From Euwallacea fornicatus (taxonomy: Eukaryota; Arthropoda; Insecta; Coleoptera; Curculionidae), in the NCBI RefSeq assembly GCF_040115645.1, contig NC_089544.1, positions 3,906,001 through 3,970,000 of the forward strand: a DNA stretch of 64,000 nt. Reading direction: 5' to 3'. The position numbers and the translations under genes were made by a program. Within the stretch, counting starts at the first letter, position 1. Every line of letters begins with the position of its first letter. The notes beneath the pieces were generated by a model that was not told where the DNA came from, made no database searches, and saw nothing but the letters and a program-made list of their open reading frames with translations. This document shows positions 12,601 to 24,600 of this stretch, one piece after another.

Positions 12601-15600
12601 ACACATATTTCAATCTCAGATTTTATCCGGCAAAGTGCATATTTGTTCAATTAATAAATAAAGTTCATATAAATATAAAATAATATAAGAGCATAAGAAA
12701 GCGTTTAAAGTACAGCGACATATATGCAACAATATGTTCAACATATTTTAGATTTAATGTTATGGATTTGTTAAAGTGTTTAGACATGTCGGAATTGATA
12801 TACCGGCTATATTATTTCTTTACTGACCGTACAGGCCTCGTAACCCCCGTTCTATGCACTCTACGGCATGCATGAATTCTTGATTATAATACAACAATAT
12901 ATATAAACTCACGAAGTAAAAAAGTCTCAAATTTCTAGAACCAGTAATAACGCATCAGTACACCATTAGACGTATTGAGTAATGAAGAGAACTCAACCCA
13001 TGTGTTAAAAGGGTCCCAAATGAAGAGGTGATCATCGTGATCTTGCAAGTTTCGAGAAATAACCTGAACGACCACTAAATTTTGTGAAAATTGCCCTGTT
13101 ATATCAATAAAAAAAAATGCTATTTTGAGATTTAAAATGTTACAAATGCTTCACCATCACCTTGATTTTTTTTGTATGGTGGAAGAATGTTTTCTTCTTA
13201 TGGAGATTATTCTGGGATTGTTAGGACTTTGACCAAAGGTTTTGAATCTTAAACTTCCACCACCACTTCTAAGTGGAAGTAACTGATTCTGGCGGTGAGC
13301 ACGAGACCTATCTAATTTTTACATTTGACATCAGAATGATTTCTCCACTAAAGTTTCATGATCTTTATTTTTTGTTTAATTTCTTACGTATCTATATTGT
13401 ATTAATTACCTAAATGAGGTCAATTTATATAAAAATATCTGCGGAAAAAAAAATAAGAAAAAGAGAAAGCTCTGTATATGTGTTTGGTCTTAGAATTATG
13501 TTCTAAGGTTTATTGGATTGAATGGGTTTGTTGGTAAAAACTTAATCATTTTGCAAGTTAGCCAACGTTTCGCAATATTTTATTATAACATCGAGACCTT
13601 AGGAACTCATAGTGCTCAGTAAACAAGAGTAAACAGAAAGAAAAGTAATCTAATATTAGGTAATAAACAAATGTTTGTATAAAGGTCTAAGCAGAATTTA
13701 TATATATAGTACCTAACTAATTTGCAATAGTATTTTACGCTCGAAATACTGCCTACTCTAAAATTACAATAGCCATTCGTACTTGAGTAATGAAAATGGA
13801 TAAAAAGAAAGCCCCAAACCACCATCTACTCGAGACCGGGCGATTCTAGGTACCATAAACGACGTAGCGAAAATTATATTCTAAGCTTTTAAATTTCCAC
13901 GTAATAATATTGTGTTTCTAATAGTATTTTCATTTGTTTAGGTACCCTCAGCAAATGCTTCACATTCAGTCGGAAAGAAAATACGAAGCGATCGCCCCGC
14001 CGGGCGTTGAGCAACCTCCCATTCCTGGCCTTGAAAGCGAATTCCCTCCCGTTAATAAGATAGATAAACAAAGACACACCCCTCCTCGACAAGAACGGGA
14101 TAGACATCATAGTCCTAGAGAAAAGGAAGATCGACATAGGGATAGGGACAGAGATAGGGATAGGGATAGGGATAGGGATAGAGAAAAACGAGATCGTGAC
14201 AGGAAGAAGGAGGTTAAGCGCTCAAGATCGAAAACTCCTGATCCGTGGCGAAATCCTAGCCCTAAGTCGAGTGGAACTCCAGAAAAACCAAAGAAAAGGC
14301 GCAGTTCTATTGAGCCTAAAGAAGAGAGAAAGAAAGATAAAGATCGCCATAAAGATCCTTCTGATGAAGAAAAGAAAAAGGGCAAGGAAAAGAAGAGGCA
14401 CAAAGAAAAGAAGGAGGAGAAGAAAAAAAAGAAAGAGAAGAAGGACAAACATCGTCACAAATCAAAAGATCGGTCGAAAAAGGAAGAATTTAAACAAGTA
14501 ATTCCTAGACAGTCTATTGGGACCGATGAGGAGTCTGAGGAAGTTCGCAAAAAGATTGAGGAACGGAAGAAACAAAAAGAGGAGGAAGAAAGGAAAAAAC
14601 TCGAAGAAGAGCGCAAGAAGGAGGAGCGACGCTTGAGGTTCATTGAAGATGAAAAACGAAAGAGAGAGGAAGAAACTAGGAAAGAGGAGGCTAAAAGGAA
14701 GGCAATTGAAGAGGCACGAAAACTTCTAGAAGCGGAAGAGCAAGCTCGCGTGGAGAAACACGAAAAAGAGCAGGAGCTAGAACAACAAAGGGAAATAGAA
14801 GAACGCAAAATGCAAGAAGGAATTGAAACAGAGAACCTTAAAAGCATAGATTTGTATGACGAGGTGATACCTGAAAAAGATCTAGTTAGGGAAGTGCGTG
14901 ATGACTTCAGCTTATTTGAAAAGAACAGGGAGGAATGTCCAGAAAACGAATTCCCTCAGGAACGGTTAAATAATGTACAAGAAGGCACGCAATCTGATGA
15001 GCACACAGAATTTCCTAAATTCGGAGAAGAGGAAGACACTGGTATCCTTGAGTTGCATTCGGACATGGACATCAAACTTGATGAGTCAGATATCCTGGCT
15101 CCTTTTCCAGAAAAATCCAAATGGGAAGTTGATGAAGATGGCCAAATTCAGAACAGTCCTGGCGATACCAGTAAAGATTTCATGGACCCTTCGACTAAAG
15201 TATCGAGCGAAGTCCTAAAGCGAGCTGAAAACGTGATTTTTGCTAGAGCCATTAACTCAATAAGGCCCATCGAAATTAAAAAAATCGGAGGGGAACGAGT
15301 TAAAGTGTATGCAGATGAAAAAAACCCTGAGAAAACGAAGATAGAAGTACCAGTGGAGAAACCCAGACTTTCGATAAAGGAACGCTTAGGCAAGAAGGTG
15401 GATGATCCAGAACCAGGGGTTGTTTTAGTTGACAACCGCCGCAGTTCCTCACCATTTAACCGTAGAGAGAGAAGAATCGCGATTGAGGGTCATAGGAGAC
15501 ACGATCGCAGAAATAGAAGCCGAGATAGAGATAGACATAGGAGTCATAATGATAAGAGTAGTGATAAGAGCAAAAGAACCAAAAGAGAGGAGAAAGAAAA

Positions 15601-16102
15601 ACACGATGATCGTTCCAGGGAGAAGCGTAAGCGCAGTCGGTCTCGAAGCGAAAACAAGGAATTGAAGAAGAAGAAAGATAGAAAGAGCAAAAAAGAGAAA
15701 ACTAAAAAATTTGAAGAAGGGAAAAGCGAAGAGAAGTCTGAAGATATGCTTAAGTCCGCAGTAGATAAACGCAAGTCTACCTTGGATGAGGCCAACTTTG
15801 AGCCAGACTATGACTTAGAAACGCACGATGATGAGGCCAATGAGAAGGGAAACAAAAAAGAAAAAGAAGCCCGTAAGGGTACGGTTATCGAACAGGACAG
15901 TAGTAGTTCAGAATCGTCTAGCTCTAGTTCGGAAGAGGATCGAAAGAGGAAACGGCGCAAATCCAAGAAAAAGAGAAAGAGGAAGGATAGTACTTGCAGT
16001 GATTCAGACTCTAGCAGTGAGTCTAGCGAGTCCGATAAAGACCGGAAGAAGAAGAAGCATAAGAAGACTAAAAAGAAGAAAAAGAGATCGAAACATAAGT
16101 AG
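631..16102 (+). CDS. RBBP6: RBBP6 / Snama E3 ubiquitin ligase (5' end missing)
   Basis: Nuclear RING-type E3 ligase of the RBBP6/Snama family, which in other animals links pre-mRNA 3'-end processing and splicing factors to ubiquitination and p53/Rb regulation. Exons (phases agree): 631-871, 949-1063, 1122-1371, 1426-1537, 1604-1706, 1768-1887, 1943-2084, 2169-2262, 2481-2640, 2777-2913, 3371-3496, 3853-4059, 4752-4895, 9502-9747, 13942-16102; 1451 residues visible. Domains in order: second half of the DWNN domain (ENTLIPKNTSLLIARIP) and the conserved EEDKIKAMMSQS; CCHC zinc knuckle CYKCHQGGHWIKDC; RING/U-box from LLCSICSDLL through PCCGNSFCDECI to CPDCH; a Pro/Gly-rich stretch; RS dipeptides; then a 2.2-kb last exon rich in Lys/Glu/Arg with RD repeats and a Ser-rich, basic tail. 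The 4.6-kb intron 4896-9501 carries an antisense odorant receptor. The missing N-terminus is a window-edge effect. Confidence 0.93.
5608..5613 (-). terminator. candidate poly(A) signal of the odorant receptor
   Basis: AATAAA on the minus strand, 75 bases past the receptor stop codon at 5688-5690. Distance and strand fit a polyadenylation signal, but the AT-rich context makes chance occurrence possible. Confidence 0.45.
5688..9414 (-). CDS. insect odorant receptor (7tm_6), nested antisense in RBBP6 intron
   Basis: Ligand-binding insect odorant receptor, expected in sensory-neuron membranes as a cation-channel subunit with the co-receptor Orco. Minus-strand exons: 9298-9414 (candidate first exon, less certain), 8586-9144, 8368-8524, 8212-8308, 8050-8154, 7842-7997, 5688-5744. 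All phases agree: 376 codons from 9144, about 415 residues with the first exon. Evidence: the N-terminal motif FRLGLGGFYP followed by several hydrophobic segments; the late family motif around RAKKPLAIKALGIFGLNLATY; and the diagnostic C-terminus ILRSSYSYFAVL in the last exon. The first ATG-containing exon is phase-compatible, but its 39 residues resemble nothing I know. The intron 7998-8049 is only 52 bases with donor GTTAGA, and the last intron (5745-7841) has a GC donor. No stop or frameshift is seen, so it looks intact. Orthology within the family cannot be assigned. Confidence 0.85.
6331..7079. repeat. inverted-repeat segment (MITE-like) in receptor last intron
   Basis: The sequence from about 6336 (TCGTCTAGTACAAAAACC) reappears inverted at about 7051-7068 with 18 identical bases. 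Similarity continues inward for about 40 more bases (both arms carry a diverged stretch ending in TTGCC). The 600-bp middle has no coding signal. This is the structure of a non-autonomous DNA transposon, but I could not define its outer ends or target duplication. Confidence 0.5.
7146..7834. repeat. inverted-repeat transposon fragment ending CAGGGTTGTCC
   Basis: The left arm 7146-7193 and the right arm 7764-7811 are near-identical inverted copies (shared core ACGTATTTTAAAATTATTTT). The right arm continues to a terminus that reads, on the minus strand, TATA-CAGGGTTGTCC, typical of short insect DNA elements inserting at TA. The left terminus is degraded. The element lies in the last intron of the odorant receptor, with its end about 8 bases from the splice donor. 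Confidence 0.6.
9748..13941 (+). other. RBBP6 last intron (4.2 kb)
   Basis: Non-coding interval between the RBBP6 exon ending 9747 and the last exon at 13942 (acceptor tttgtttag). It is AT-rich. Short open frames (for example 11567-11827 and 12441-12683) show no recognisable motif. The only structured element I noted is a hairpin at 11176-11254. Confidence 0.75.
11176..11254. repeat. imperfect hairpin in RBBP6 intron
   Basis: TCTAAAATGGCA pairs perfectly with TGCCATTTTAGA. Inside it GAAAAA pairs with TTTTTC across a 2x2 internal loop, and outside it AGTGC pairs with GCACT after an unpaired bulge. The whole is about 79 bases. It could be a miRNA-like fold or a transposon remnant. Confidence 0.5.
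14132..14184 (+). repeat. GATAGG hexamer tandem repeat encoding RD dipeptides
   Basis: A run of about eight near-perfect GATAGG/GACAGA units inside the last RBBP6 exon encodes alternating Arg-Asp. The frame is kept, so the repeat extends the charged RD tract of the protein. Unit number is likely to vary between individuals. Confidence 0.8.
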
Positions 16103-16331
16103 TGAAGTGTGCGTCTGTAAATGTTTTTTTTTGTTTAAAGTGTGGGCTCAAGTTATTTTTAACTTTTATCATGAGTCTTCAACTTACAATTGTTTTACGT
16201 AAAACGATTTATCACAAATGTGTATATATTTGGATATTTGGTGATATGCATTAATATGATATACTTACAAGTAATGTATGTAAATCGCTTTCTTTACAGG
16301 TCTGTATATGCGTGTTTTGACTTCATCAGTT

Positions 16332-16337
16332 AATAAA
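16332..16337 (+). terminator. candidate poly(A) signal of RBBP6
   Basis: AATAAA 230 bases past the RBBP6 stop codon (TAG ending at 16102), the first canonical signal I found downstream. Confidence 0.5.
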
Positions 16338-19300
16338 AGGGTAAAACGAATAAGTTGCTTTTTTTTTCATTTATTTAAAGCAACCAGCTGGGACATGGGT
16401 AGGAGAGATATGGGCAAATTTGCACGCGAAAAAAAAACCGTTAGTATTACTCGATTTTCGTTCGATGGCAACAGTTGGGTGAATCTTCTAGTCTGACGTA
16501 TCATTCAGCAAAAATTCCCATGCGAATCCAAGCCCACATATAAAGTAAATGGGCAAAAGCATCAATTATTGAGAGAACGTACGAAAAAGTGATGATCGAT
16601 GTGAGGAATAATTCCAAGCAATGTTATGAAACAAACCACTTCAATATTCCAATTAAACATCAGCTTTCTACCCAGGATCTTCCAGAGATGCAAATCGGCC
16701 GGTTTACGATCAGTAGGAGCTCTGGGGGTTTCAAATTGATCATAAAATCCCTACAGAATATTATGATGCCCTGTGAACGTGTGAATTTTTTTTGGCCATT
16801 TAAATTGAAGTTAATAGAATGAACATACCCATTTTGTTTAAATAATTTCTTTCATAAATTTAAAATCACAAGTTTAGAATGTGCCTGAAATCCCCCTTAC
16901 CTATTCGCTTAAACAGGAAAATAATAATGCAATTTGAATCTAACCTGAGACATGTTCTCACCACTTCTTCACAAGTTTGTGATAGCCAATTCAAACGCAT
17001 ATGCAAGTTAATAGGTACTAATAAATTCTTCTAATCTCTACTTCTAACTGAAGTTAAACTATAATTCGCGTGCAAGCAACTCGTCAACTCCGCCTAATAT
17101 CATTTAAGAGGTTTTTTAATTTGCAACATTTAATTGGCCACTAGCACTAGATCACTAGGTTGAATGTATTATTATTTCTAGGTAAGTTCTGGAGCTTAAA
17201 TAATTTCCATGCATGTAGGTAAAGTTTGGAATTGTTAACTTTAAGATAATTGAAATGTTTAAAGAATGGAAATTTCAAAAGCGAAACACCACTACAGTAT
17301 TTAGATGAGAACACTAAGGAAAATTCACATTTTTTATGAGAAAATTGTCTACTTGAGTACATACAAATTATTAACATCAAAATTGATATTTCCTACCTGC
17401 TCCATTCCGCTTAGTCACAATTCCTTCCAGCATATACTGTTGCTAAAAGAAAATTGATCAAAATATATTGTAACAAAGTTTCTTTGTAAATTATATGAAA
17501 TTTGGGACAGGATTTTTCCTGTAGAATCTAGCGCTTTAATGAGAAGGTTAATTTTCTTTTAGTTACTAGTCAATTAAAGGGGCTTAGTGTCGTATATGCC
17601 ATAATTAAATACCAAAACGTAAAATTAATCAGATTTCCCAGCCAGGCGCGTAACTTACTGTAGCTTTATAATTAACAGGAGTTTTAATTATTCAGGATAT
17701 CTGGCCTCGCCCCCAGTACCATAAAAAGTGGATCAGTTTAGTCCACATCTCCGGACAGCTGACCAAGTGGGTACCTACTGTGCCTGTTCGTGTCCACACA
17801 AGCGATTTTAATGATACCAGCCTTGGTGAGTGGTACGAATTAATAGAATTATTAATCAACTGAACTGGACTTCGCAACTACATATTAATGGCTTAGATTC
17901 CCTTCCGTACCACCCGCTTTGAGGCGCAACAAAATGGCCGATGCGATCAACAGTATGGCACTACTCAATGACCGAATTATTCCGTCTTTGGGAGCCCTAA
18001 TAGACTATATAATGGGACTATTTTAATCAACGGTCGCTCTAACTCTGAAGGTATAATGTGTTTAAATTAACCTGAATATGTTGTCGCTGCTATTTTTTTT
18101 TTAATGGAGAGAACAAGGTCTTATAGGATTAATTTGATGGCTCCTCAATCAAATATTATCAATGTAGATTATAGGTAAAAATAGATATATAAAAAAACGT
18201 ATTCAAAAATAATAATTTATTTGCATATGATGCAATAACAGTTTTATTTTATAACTAGAGTGGGTACTGCTAACAACATTGCATAACCTGTATCAATAAC
18301 TGAATGGTACAACAATGGAAGCGCCAAATACCATTTGTAGGAATTTAGTTGCAATGTTTCATTTGCAGCTAATTTGAGGTGTAAAGTGTGAAGAAATTTA
18401 ATACAGCTATCACAATTAGTTTGTGAACACGCAGTTACCCGTATAGAAAGTGTTGCTATTTCTGATTTCCAATATTTTTCACGTGACATTGGACACTCAT
18501 CTCCCAGAAAGGGGTTTTATTCGCCACATGGTCGCAAACAACTTAATTTTTTGGGTCATCAGCCCATCAGAGTGGACACTTTTTAGAATTAGGTAATAAC
18601 TTCTCCATTGCCGGTTTTCAAACAAGTGAAGAGGAGATATACGAGATTAATTCGTTAATGATAAATTTTTCATTGATTGATGTGTATTCTCCTTAAGTTT
18701 TAACGTTACGTTTTGTGCTTTGCAAGTTACGCTAACAAAACCATAAATTTTGCATTATAGTTGCTTTATCGTATCGTTAAGATTCTATACTGTCTATAAA
18801 TGCTAGCGAAATAATCAACCATATGTTTATTCCTTAGATCTTAACGTTGCGTCTTGCGGCTTACATTATAGTTAATAAAATTCAACTTTAAAACTTCCTA
18901 AAGAGAGTTTTCTCAAAAAACCATGGACATGATGGTTATTGTACCTAAGGAGAAAAATTATAACGGCAATCAAGTTTAATTTTACTAATTTTGGTACCCC
19001 TTTTATTGCTTTTGCTTGATTCCAAATCACCCGGAATGATCTCCTGGATCCTATTTTGATATTCCAACAACTTCAAAGTTCCGTTGGAAAATCAAATTGA
19101 AGAATTGCAGCTATGCTAGGAAGTGTCTAAAGTGACTACTTCGTATTAATTTTTATATTTGCCACTTTCATCACTTTGGTAATAATTACAAATTCTTCTT
19201 TCTCGTTCTAAACTACTAGGTTCGACTTGGCCCTTAAGCTGCCTGGCTTCTTCCAAAAAAGTATTATTCCAATTCTGTTAATGTCTTCCGATTGACTAGG

Positions 19301-21610
19301 ATGATCTTTGCAGTTGCTTCGTAATTGAGAAAACAGAAGTTCCAAGCAGCCTTGATTGAGCTTATGAGTGCATGTATGCTTAATAGATAAGGAAATTTTC
19401 ATATTTCGATACAGCAGTTGAAGCAACTTAGTGGGAACCATTATCTTCTTCTGGAAACTTTGTAACTCAGTTTTTCTTTTGACCCGAATTATCGAAGTTA
19501 AATCTATTATTCTATGCAAAACTTCAAAGTGCGTTTTCATGTTTACTTCATATGTGTTCTTTGTCGGAATTTCCCCCTGATTCTTATAACTGTTAAATAT
19601 ATCAAATTAGGCGGTAATATCCTCTATGAAGTCGTCTAGATCGCTTACCATCAACTTATCATTGCCGGGTTGATTGTTTAAAAACGCTCCAACTACTCTA
19701 TTTGAAATCAGTTGCGCAGGTAACGACACTTGGACGATCCGACTTTTTACAATTTATATGATTTTCTTCCCACAAGATTATATTTAACATTACAACAGAT
19801 ACGTGTTGAATAGTTTATAAAGGGAGATACAAAAGTATGTTGACAAACTTCAAGAGATAATTACTGTCATCATTTCATCCTACAATATTCAGTAGGACTT
19901 AGTACTAACCATTAATATATTCGCAGATAAATAAAGCTGCAGAATTTAACAATATTCATCTATTGTTGGTTCTGAGTCTTAAATTAAATCACTAAAACTT
20001 TTGTGGTATGTTTGTCTTGAAGTCAAGATAATAATGGAGGGGAATTAATTTCTGTTGCTATAAGGTGAGTGAAGTTACATATCGTTTTACAAAACTTGAC
20101 AGTTAAGTATATGGCCTTTTAAACTTTATGAGTGCAAAGTAGTATGGAGACTCCTTGTTTTGAAGTCTATAAAATGTTGAGTTAAGATCATGGCAAAAAT
20201 CGATTAGCAGTGGGGTCAGAAGGTACTTCTGGTAATGAACTTAAGAATTTAGAGTTGGGCCTATATTAAATAAGTAATTACGAACTACTTTGTCACAATA
20301 AGATGGGAGTAGCCGATGGGAATTTACTGGCTACACTACATATCAATGTTTACTCTATAAATGATCTTCCTAGGTACTGTGTTAATATTTAACAGCTTTC
20401 AGGAAATTTGATCCATTATTTTCATCTTGCAGAATAAAGTTATGATCTTACATTTATTTGTTAATTGTTATTAATCATTGTATTCTTTTTCAATATGTAT
20501 TAATAAAAATATTATTTGTTAGTTACGCTGAAAAAGGAAACCGTAAATTGAGGTTAGATAGTAAGATTCATAAGTAAATTTCAGTGTTGCCAATAATTCT
20601 ATTTGCGTTCTAGTCGCAAGCCGCCTTCACTAGCGGAAAATTACTGTTGCGCAATTGCACGATTGGGATGTATGAGGACACGTAATCACATGAATATGGC
20701 AATGCTGTACACACTTTAATAGTCACAGTATACTTTTATTACTCCTCTGGCATTTTCCATGTGGTTTTTTTATCATGCTTTATTTACAATATTCAAGTGG
20801 CTTCTGCATTACGAGACAATAAACGTCACACATTTTCTTGCAGGTCCCTGCTAATCTTTTTTAACCCTGTTTACAATCTATCTTTTTGCTAGTTATCACG
20901 GAGATGTGCATTCACCATAATCTCAAGATCTTTTTCAAATTTATTCCTTTGTCATGGTTTTAAAAATGTTTTCAGATTAATTTTGAACATTAGGAAGAAT
21001 TTTAAACATATAGCAGATAAAGCACTTAAAGTGATCGGCGAGCAATGAACTAACGTCATCGAAGAATCTGATTCCTCTAATTTCAAAAGCGAACCCATTA
21101 ACTAATTAATTGATCTAAATTTTTTTTATCAGTTTTGAGTAAGAGGGAATAATTAACTGTGCTAAAATGTGGATTTTTAATGAAGAAATATTAAATGAGG
21201 AAAAACCAAACATTGAAATTTACATGTACACTATTCGCGTTCAAACTGCTCGGTTTGAAATATCTCTATTTGACAGATTGTAAGTAACCGTGACATTCGA
21301 ATCCCGAAACTAAATGAAAAGTAAAATGGCGTTCGCGGTTCGCGTGTAGTGATTCTTGAATTGGCGGTGTTTTCATTACTTTTCAGAGGGTAAATTTAAA
21401 AGAAATTAACTAACCACTGTATTCAGTGCTTCTTTAGTTTATGCTGATTCTTTCAGCTATCGGTTAAGCTAAACAAAAGTAAGTTATAAATTTTATTTAT
21501 GTTTGCCACATTTTTATTGCAGGCTGGGGCCGGGCTGGGGAAAAATGGCTGCCCACTTTATATTCTTTTCGTAAGCAATACCTATTAAGACATTTTCTTG
21601 GTTTCTAGGC
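16338..21610. other. intergenic region between RBBP6 and fl(2)d
   Basis: About 5 kb, mostly AT-rich with no supported host gene. It contains a degraded P-element-like transposase at 19208-19755 (listed separately). Minus-strand frames at 17692-17877 and 18244-18489 are not recognised. The stretch around 21325-21360, richer in CG (aaaatggcgttcgcggttcg), may be near the fl(2)d promoter or a 5'-UTR exon. That is a guess from composition and position. Confidence 0.6.
19208..19755 (-). pseudogene. P-element-like (THAP9-type) transposase remnant, C-terminal part
   Basis: On the minus strand one frame reads a P-element-type transposase C-terminal region: a segment LPAQLISNRVVGAFLNN, then FDIFNSYKNQG (compare FD-x-(L/M)NS in P-element transposases), and later HKLNQGCLELLFSQLRS followed by DHPSQSE, the conserved L-x-QD-x-LE-x-xF...R...HPSP region. 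The frame has an in-frame TAA at 19607-19609 and ends at 19208 without the rest of the protein. Key residues of the conserved block are changed (QD to QG). It is a decayed copy with no function expected. No terminal repeats were located. Confidence 0.6.
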
Positions 21611-24600
21611 ATGTCAGGACAAGACGATGTGCTGCAGCCCACAAGCCCCGCTGAGAGGGATAAAATGCCTTCCAGAGTCCTTATCTCCGAGTCAGAAATA
21701 GCATCCCTAACTCCAGCTGAGTGGGTAAATCGTTGGCACCAACAGGAGTCCTACATCACCACCCTAGAGAGGAAGTTAAGTCTTCAAGAAGGTACTTAGT
21801 TCAGTTTCTATCTCGGTTACTTCATTTGTGTTTTAAGCCCTGTGCTGTATCCTGTTATCATTGGTGCAGTGTCGTGAAGTGTATCGAAATTTAACACTAA
21901 CAAATCGTGGAAAGGAGTGCTTTGTAATATGCACCCCATCTTGTAGGGGATATCCACGAGTTGCGTCAGACCAATGACAGAGTTCGTACCCAACTCCATG
22001 AGGCCCAACAAGGGGAAAAACTGTTGGTGAGACGTTTGACAGCAAAAGAACAAGAAACTCAAGATTATATGGTCAGTATATGAAATGACCGGCTCAAAAT
22101 GTTCTTAACTTTGTGTTTGATGACTAGTGACAGTGCGGTTTGAAAAATATCTTCTGGCTGAATAACTGAAATTGGATATATTTGTTGGTCTGTTAATCTT
22201 GACGCCCTATCGACATTTACTAGTGGTTTTGGGAAGGGATGGGTCCTGGGATGGGTAGTGAGAGTACTAAAGAGTTGTGGTCAACTGAGGATTTACTTTC
22301 ATGAACCTTTTAAAAACATTACTTCATTAGTAATGTATGTGTTTTGAGAACTATATTATTTGAGACTTTTAAAAGAACTATTACCAAGACTATTACCTTA
22401 TATTATTCAGGATATTATTGTCCTTGTTGTTAGGTACTTTGCTCTTTAGCTACTTTTGTTTAGCAATTGAGAACTATTTGGTGGAGTTTTAGGTACTAAA
22501 TAAAATTACAAGCTCAAATTGGTTTTCAATTTGCCATTAAAAATGCTACAACAAAATTTTAATATTAAGCATTTCCTTAACTTTAATTCTAAAGACATTT
22601 AAAACACACAAATGACAAGCTACTTTCCTCATTCTAATTATAAAATTATTTAAAATAACCAAGTAACCAAATACATGATATACTAAAAATCAGTTTAACA
22701 GATACAATCCAATTGTATCCATTAAACCTTTGGTGTATCCAAGTGTCTAATTCACCTAAATAGAAAAAGAATTGCTGTTCAGGAGACTCAAGCAATATTT
22801 TCAAGTTTAATTACAAAATAAACCACTACATAACATTCATGGCATCTTATAGAATTATTTATATTAGTAGTACTGCTTGCCATAAGCCCCATTGGTCATT
22901 AAAATAGTTCATGTCAGATAAAAACGTGATTTCAATAATGTTTAGATGTGTCGTGGTATCCTTAAACTGCAATTCTTTCTTCATTGAAGTGGTCATATAA
23001 CTGATATATTCCGATACTCGCGATTCTCAGTATTATTATAGTAGTCAATCTAAGTATAGAGAGTGTTGAAACGCGCACGAACTTTTGGACTAAGGTAAGT
23101 TGAGTTAAATAATCGAATTTTGACCTTGGGGATCTGTAGTAGTTCGGATGTACAAAGTACAGATCATTTAGGAACACCTAAAACAACGCTAGTATTAAAA
23201 TTCACATTTTTTTTCTGTGAGTGAAAAAAATTGTTAAGTTTGATAATTATGAGAAACATATGTTTATAGTTATTTAACCAATAAGTATATTACAGATGTT
23301 GGTTACGATATTTTTCCGGTTACTGTAAGTATTAGTCATGGTTCTTGAGGAAAATCTAATTTTGAATTTAACGTAAATAAAATATTTCATAATTCCAATT
23401 TGAACGGTGATACGTGAACGTGCCCGCTATTCATATAAATATGTACACGTTTATCATTTAAAAATTCAAACCCGATGATATTGACAGAGAACCATGATCT
23501 GTAACAGATGGACAGATGACAGAAATTGATTATTTTATGGCCTGTCTCTGGCTACTGAGTAAACATGAAGTGGGACAACAACATGTTTTTGATTTCGTAT
23601 ATACTTGGCCGCATATAAAAAATCACGCATTCAAATGAAAAATTGAGCTCGGGAAAAATTCATATTTGGCTTCCCGGACTAATTTAAAAAAAAAAATTTT
23701 AGTAAATGAAAGTCAATAAGTTTTGCCAGTTAGTGTTATAGTATAAGTCCTTGATTACAGCGGTATATTTTAAACGATGTTCTGTTGCATTGCAGCAAAA
23801 CTATATAGTTCGAACTATTGTCGAGTCCACAACACGTATCTGTTGTAATATTTTTTACGGTTTTACCCCTTGAGTTTTTTTTATATTCCTTAAATCTATG
23901 AAAATAAATGCTTAGATTTATTTTAAATGTCACAATATGTCTGTGAAAACAATTTTTCTCTAACTTAAATCGATCGGAAATTACGGCCTTTGAAAGTGTA
24001 AAAGGGTCATATTTAAAATGTCGATACCCTATGTGGAAATTCGAGTTGAAGTATGCTAGATAAAATATACTTAAAATGTTATTTTGAGTCAAATCGAAAA
24101 ATAGCAAATATACGGTGTGGCTCATGCTAACCTTTCATGTATCAGAATCTCGGAAAGTATTGGAGCTATGAAGTCGGTTAAATGGTGAAAGTTTTAGACC
24201 GTTATGTTGATAGCATAATGCTGGAAAGAACCATTATAAGTCATTTGTGCAGTAGATGATCAAAACTGGTGAAAATATTGCTGAAGCAAATTTTTGAGTA
24301 GCATTCGCGTGCAGTTGAAGTATCAATACGATGCTTCGGCTTTCTGAAATCATAATCAATTTTTATTTATCATGCAAAAATTGAAGTCCTTGTCCTGAGC
24401 TTGATTACCTAATATTGTTGCACTGATGTTGATTATACATGGTTATACGCATTCCTAAAATTGTTATCAAATTAGGGTTCTCAAGTTAGGGTCTCCACAG
24501 ACTAAATATTACACCGATAGTTTACTTGAATCGAGGTATATTACTATTATGTAAGTATTTATCTGTTGATTTTAAATATAATGCATATATTAAGCATTAA

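Noticed and set aside
14107..15795. Long minus-strand frames opposite the last RBBP6 exon
   Set aside because: They are shadows of the low-complexity Lys/Glu/Arg coding sequence (giving poly-Ser/Phe/Leu), with no independent support.
18244..18489. 81-codon minus-strand frame downstream of the P-element relic
   Set aside because: The position would fit a transposase C-terminus, but I could not match it to the family, so it was not merged with the relic.
21285..21310. ATTCGAATCCC resembling a tRNA T-arm
   Set aside because: No matching acceptor stem, D-arm or anticodon arm is present in the flanking 80 bases.
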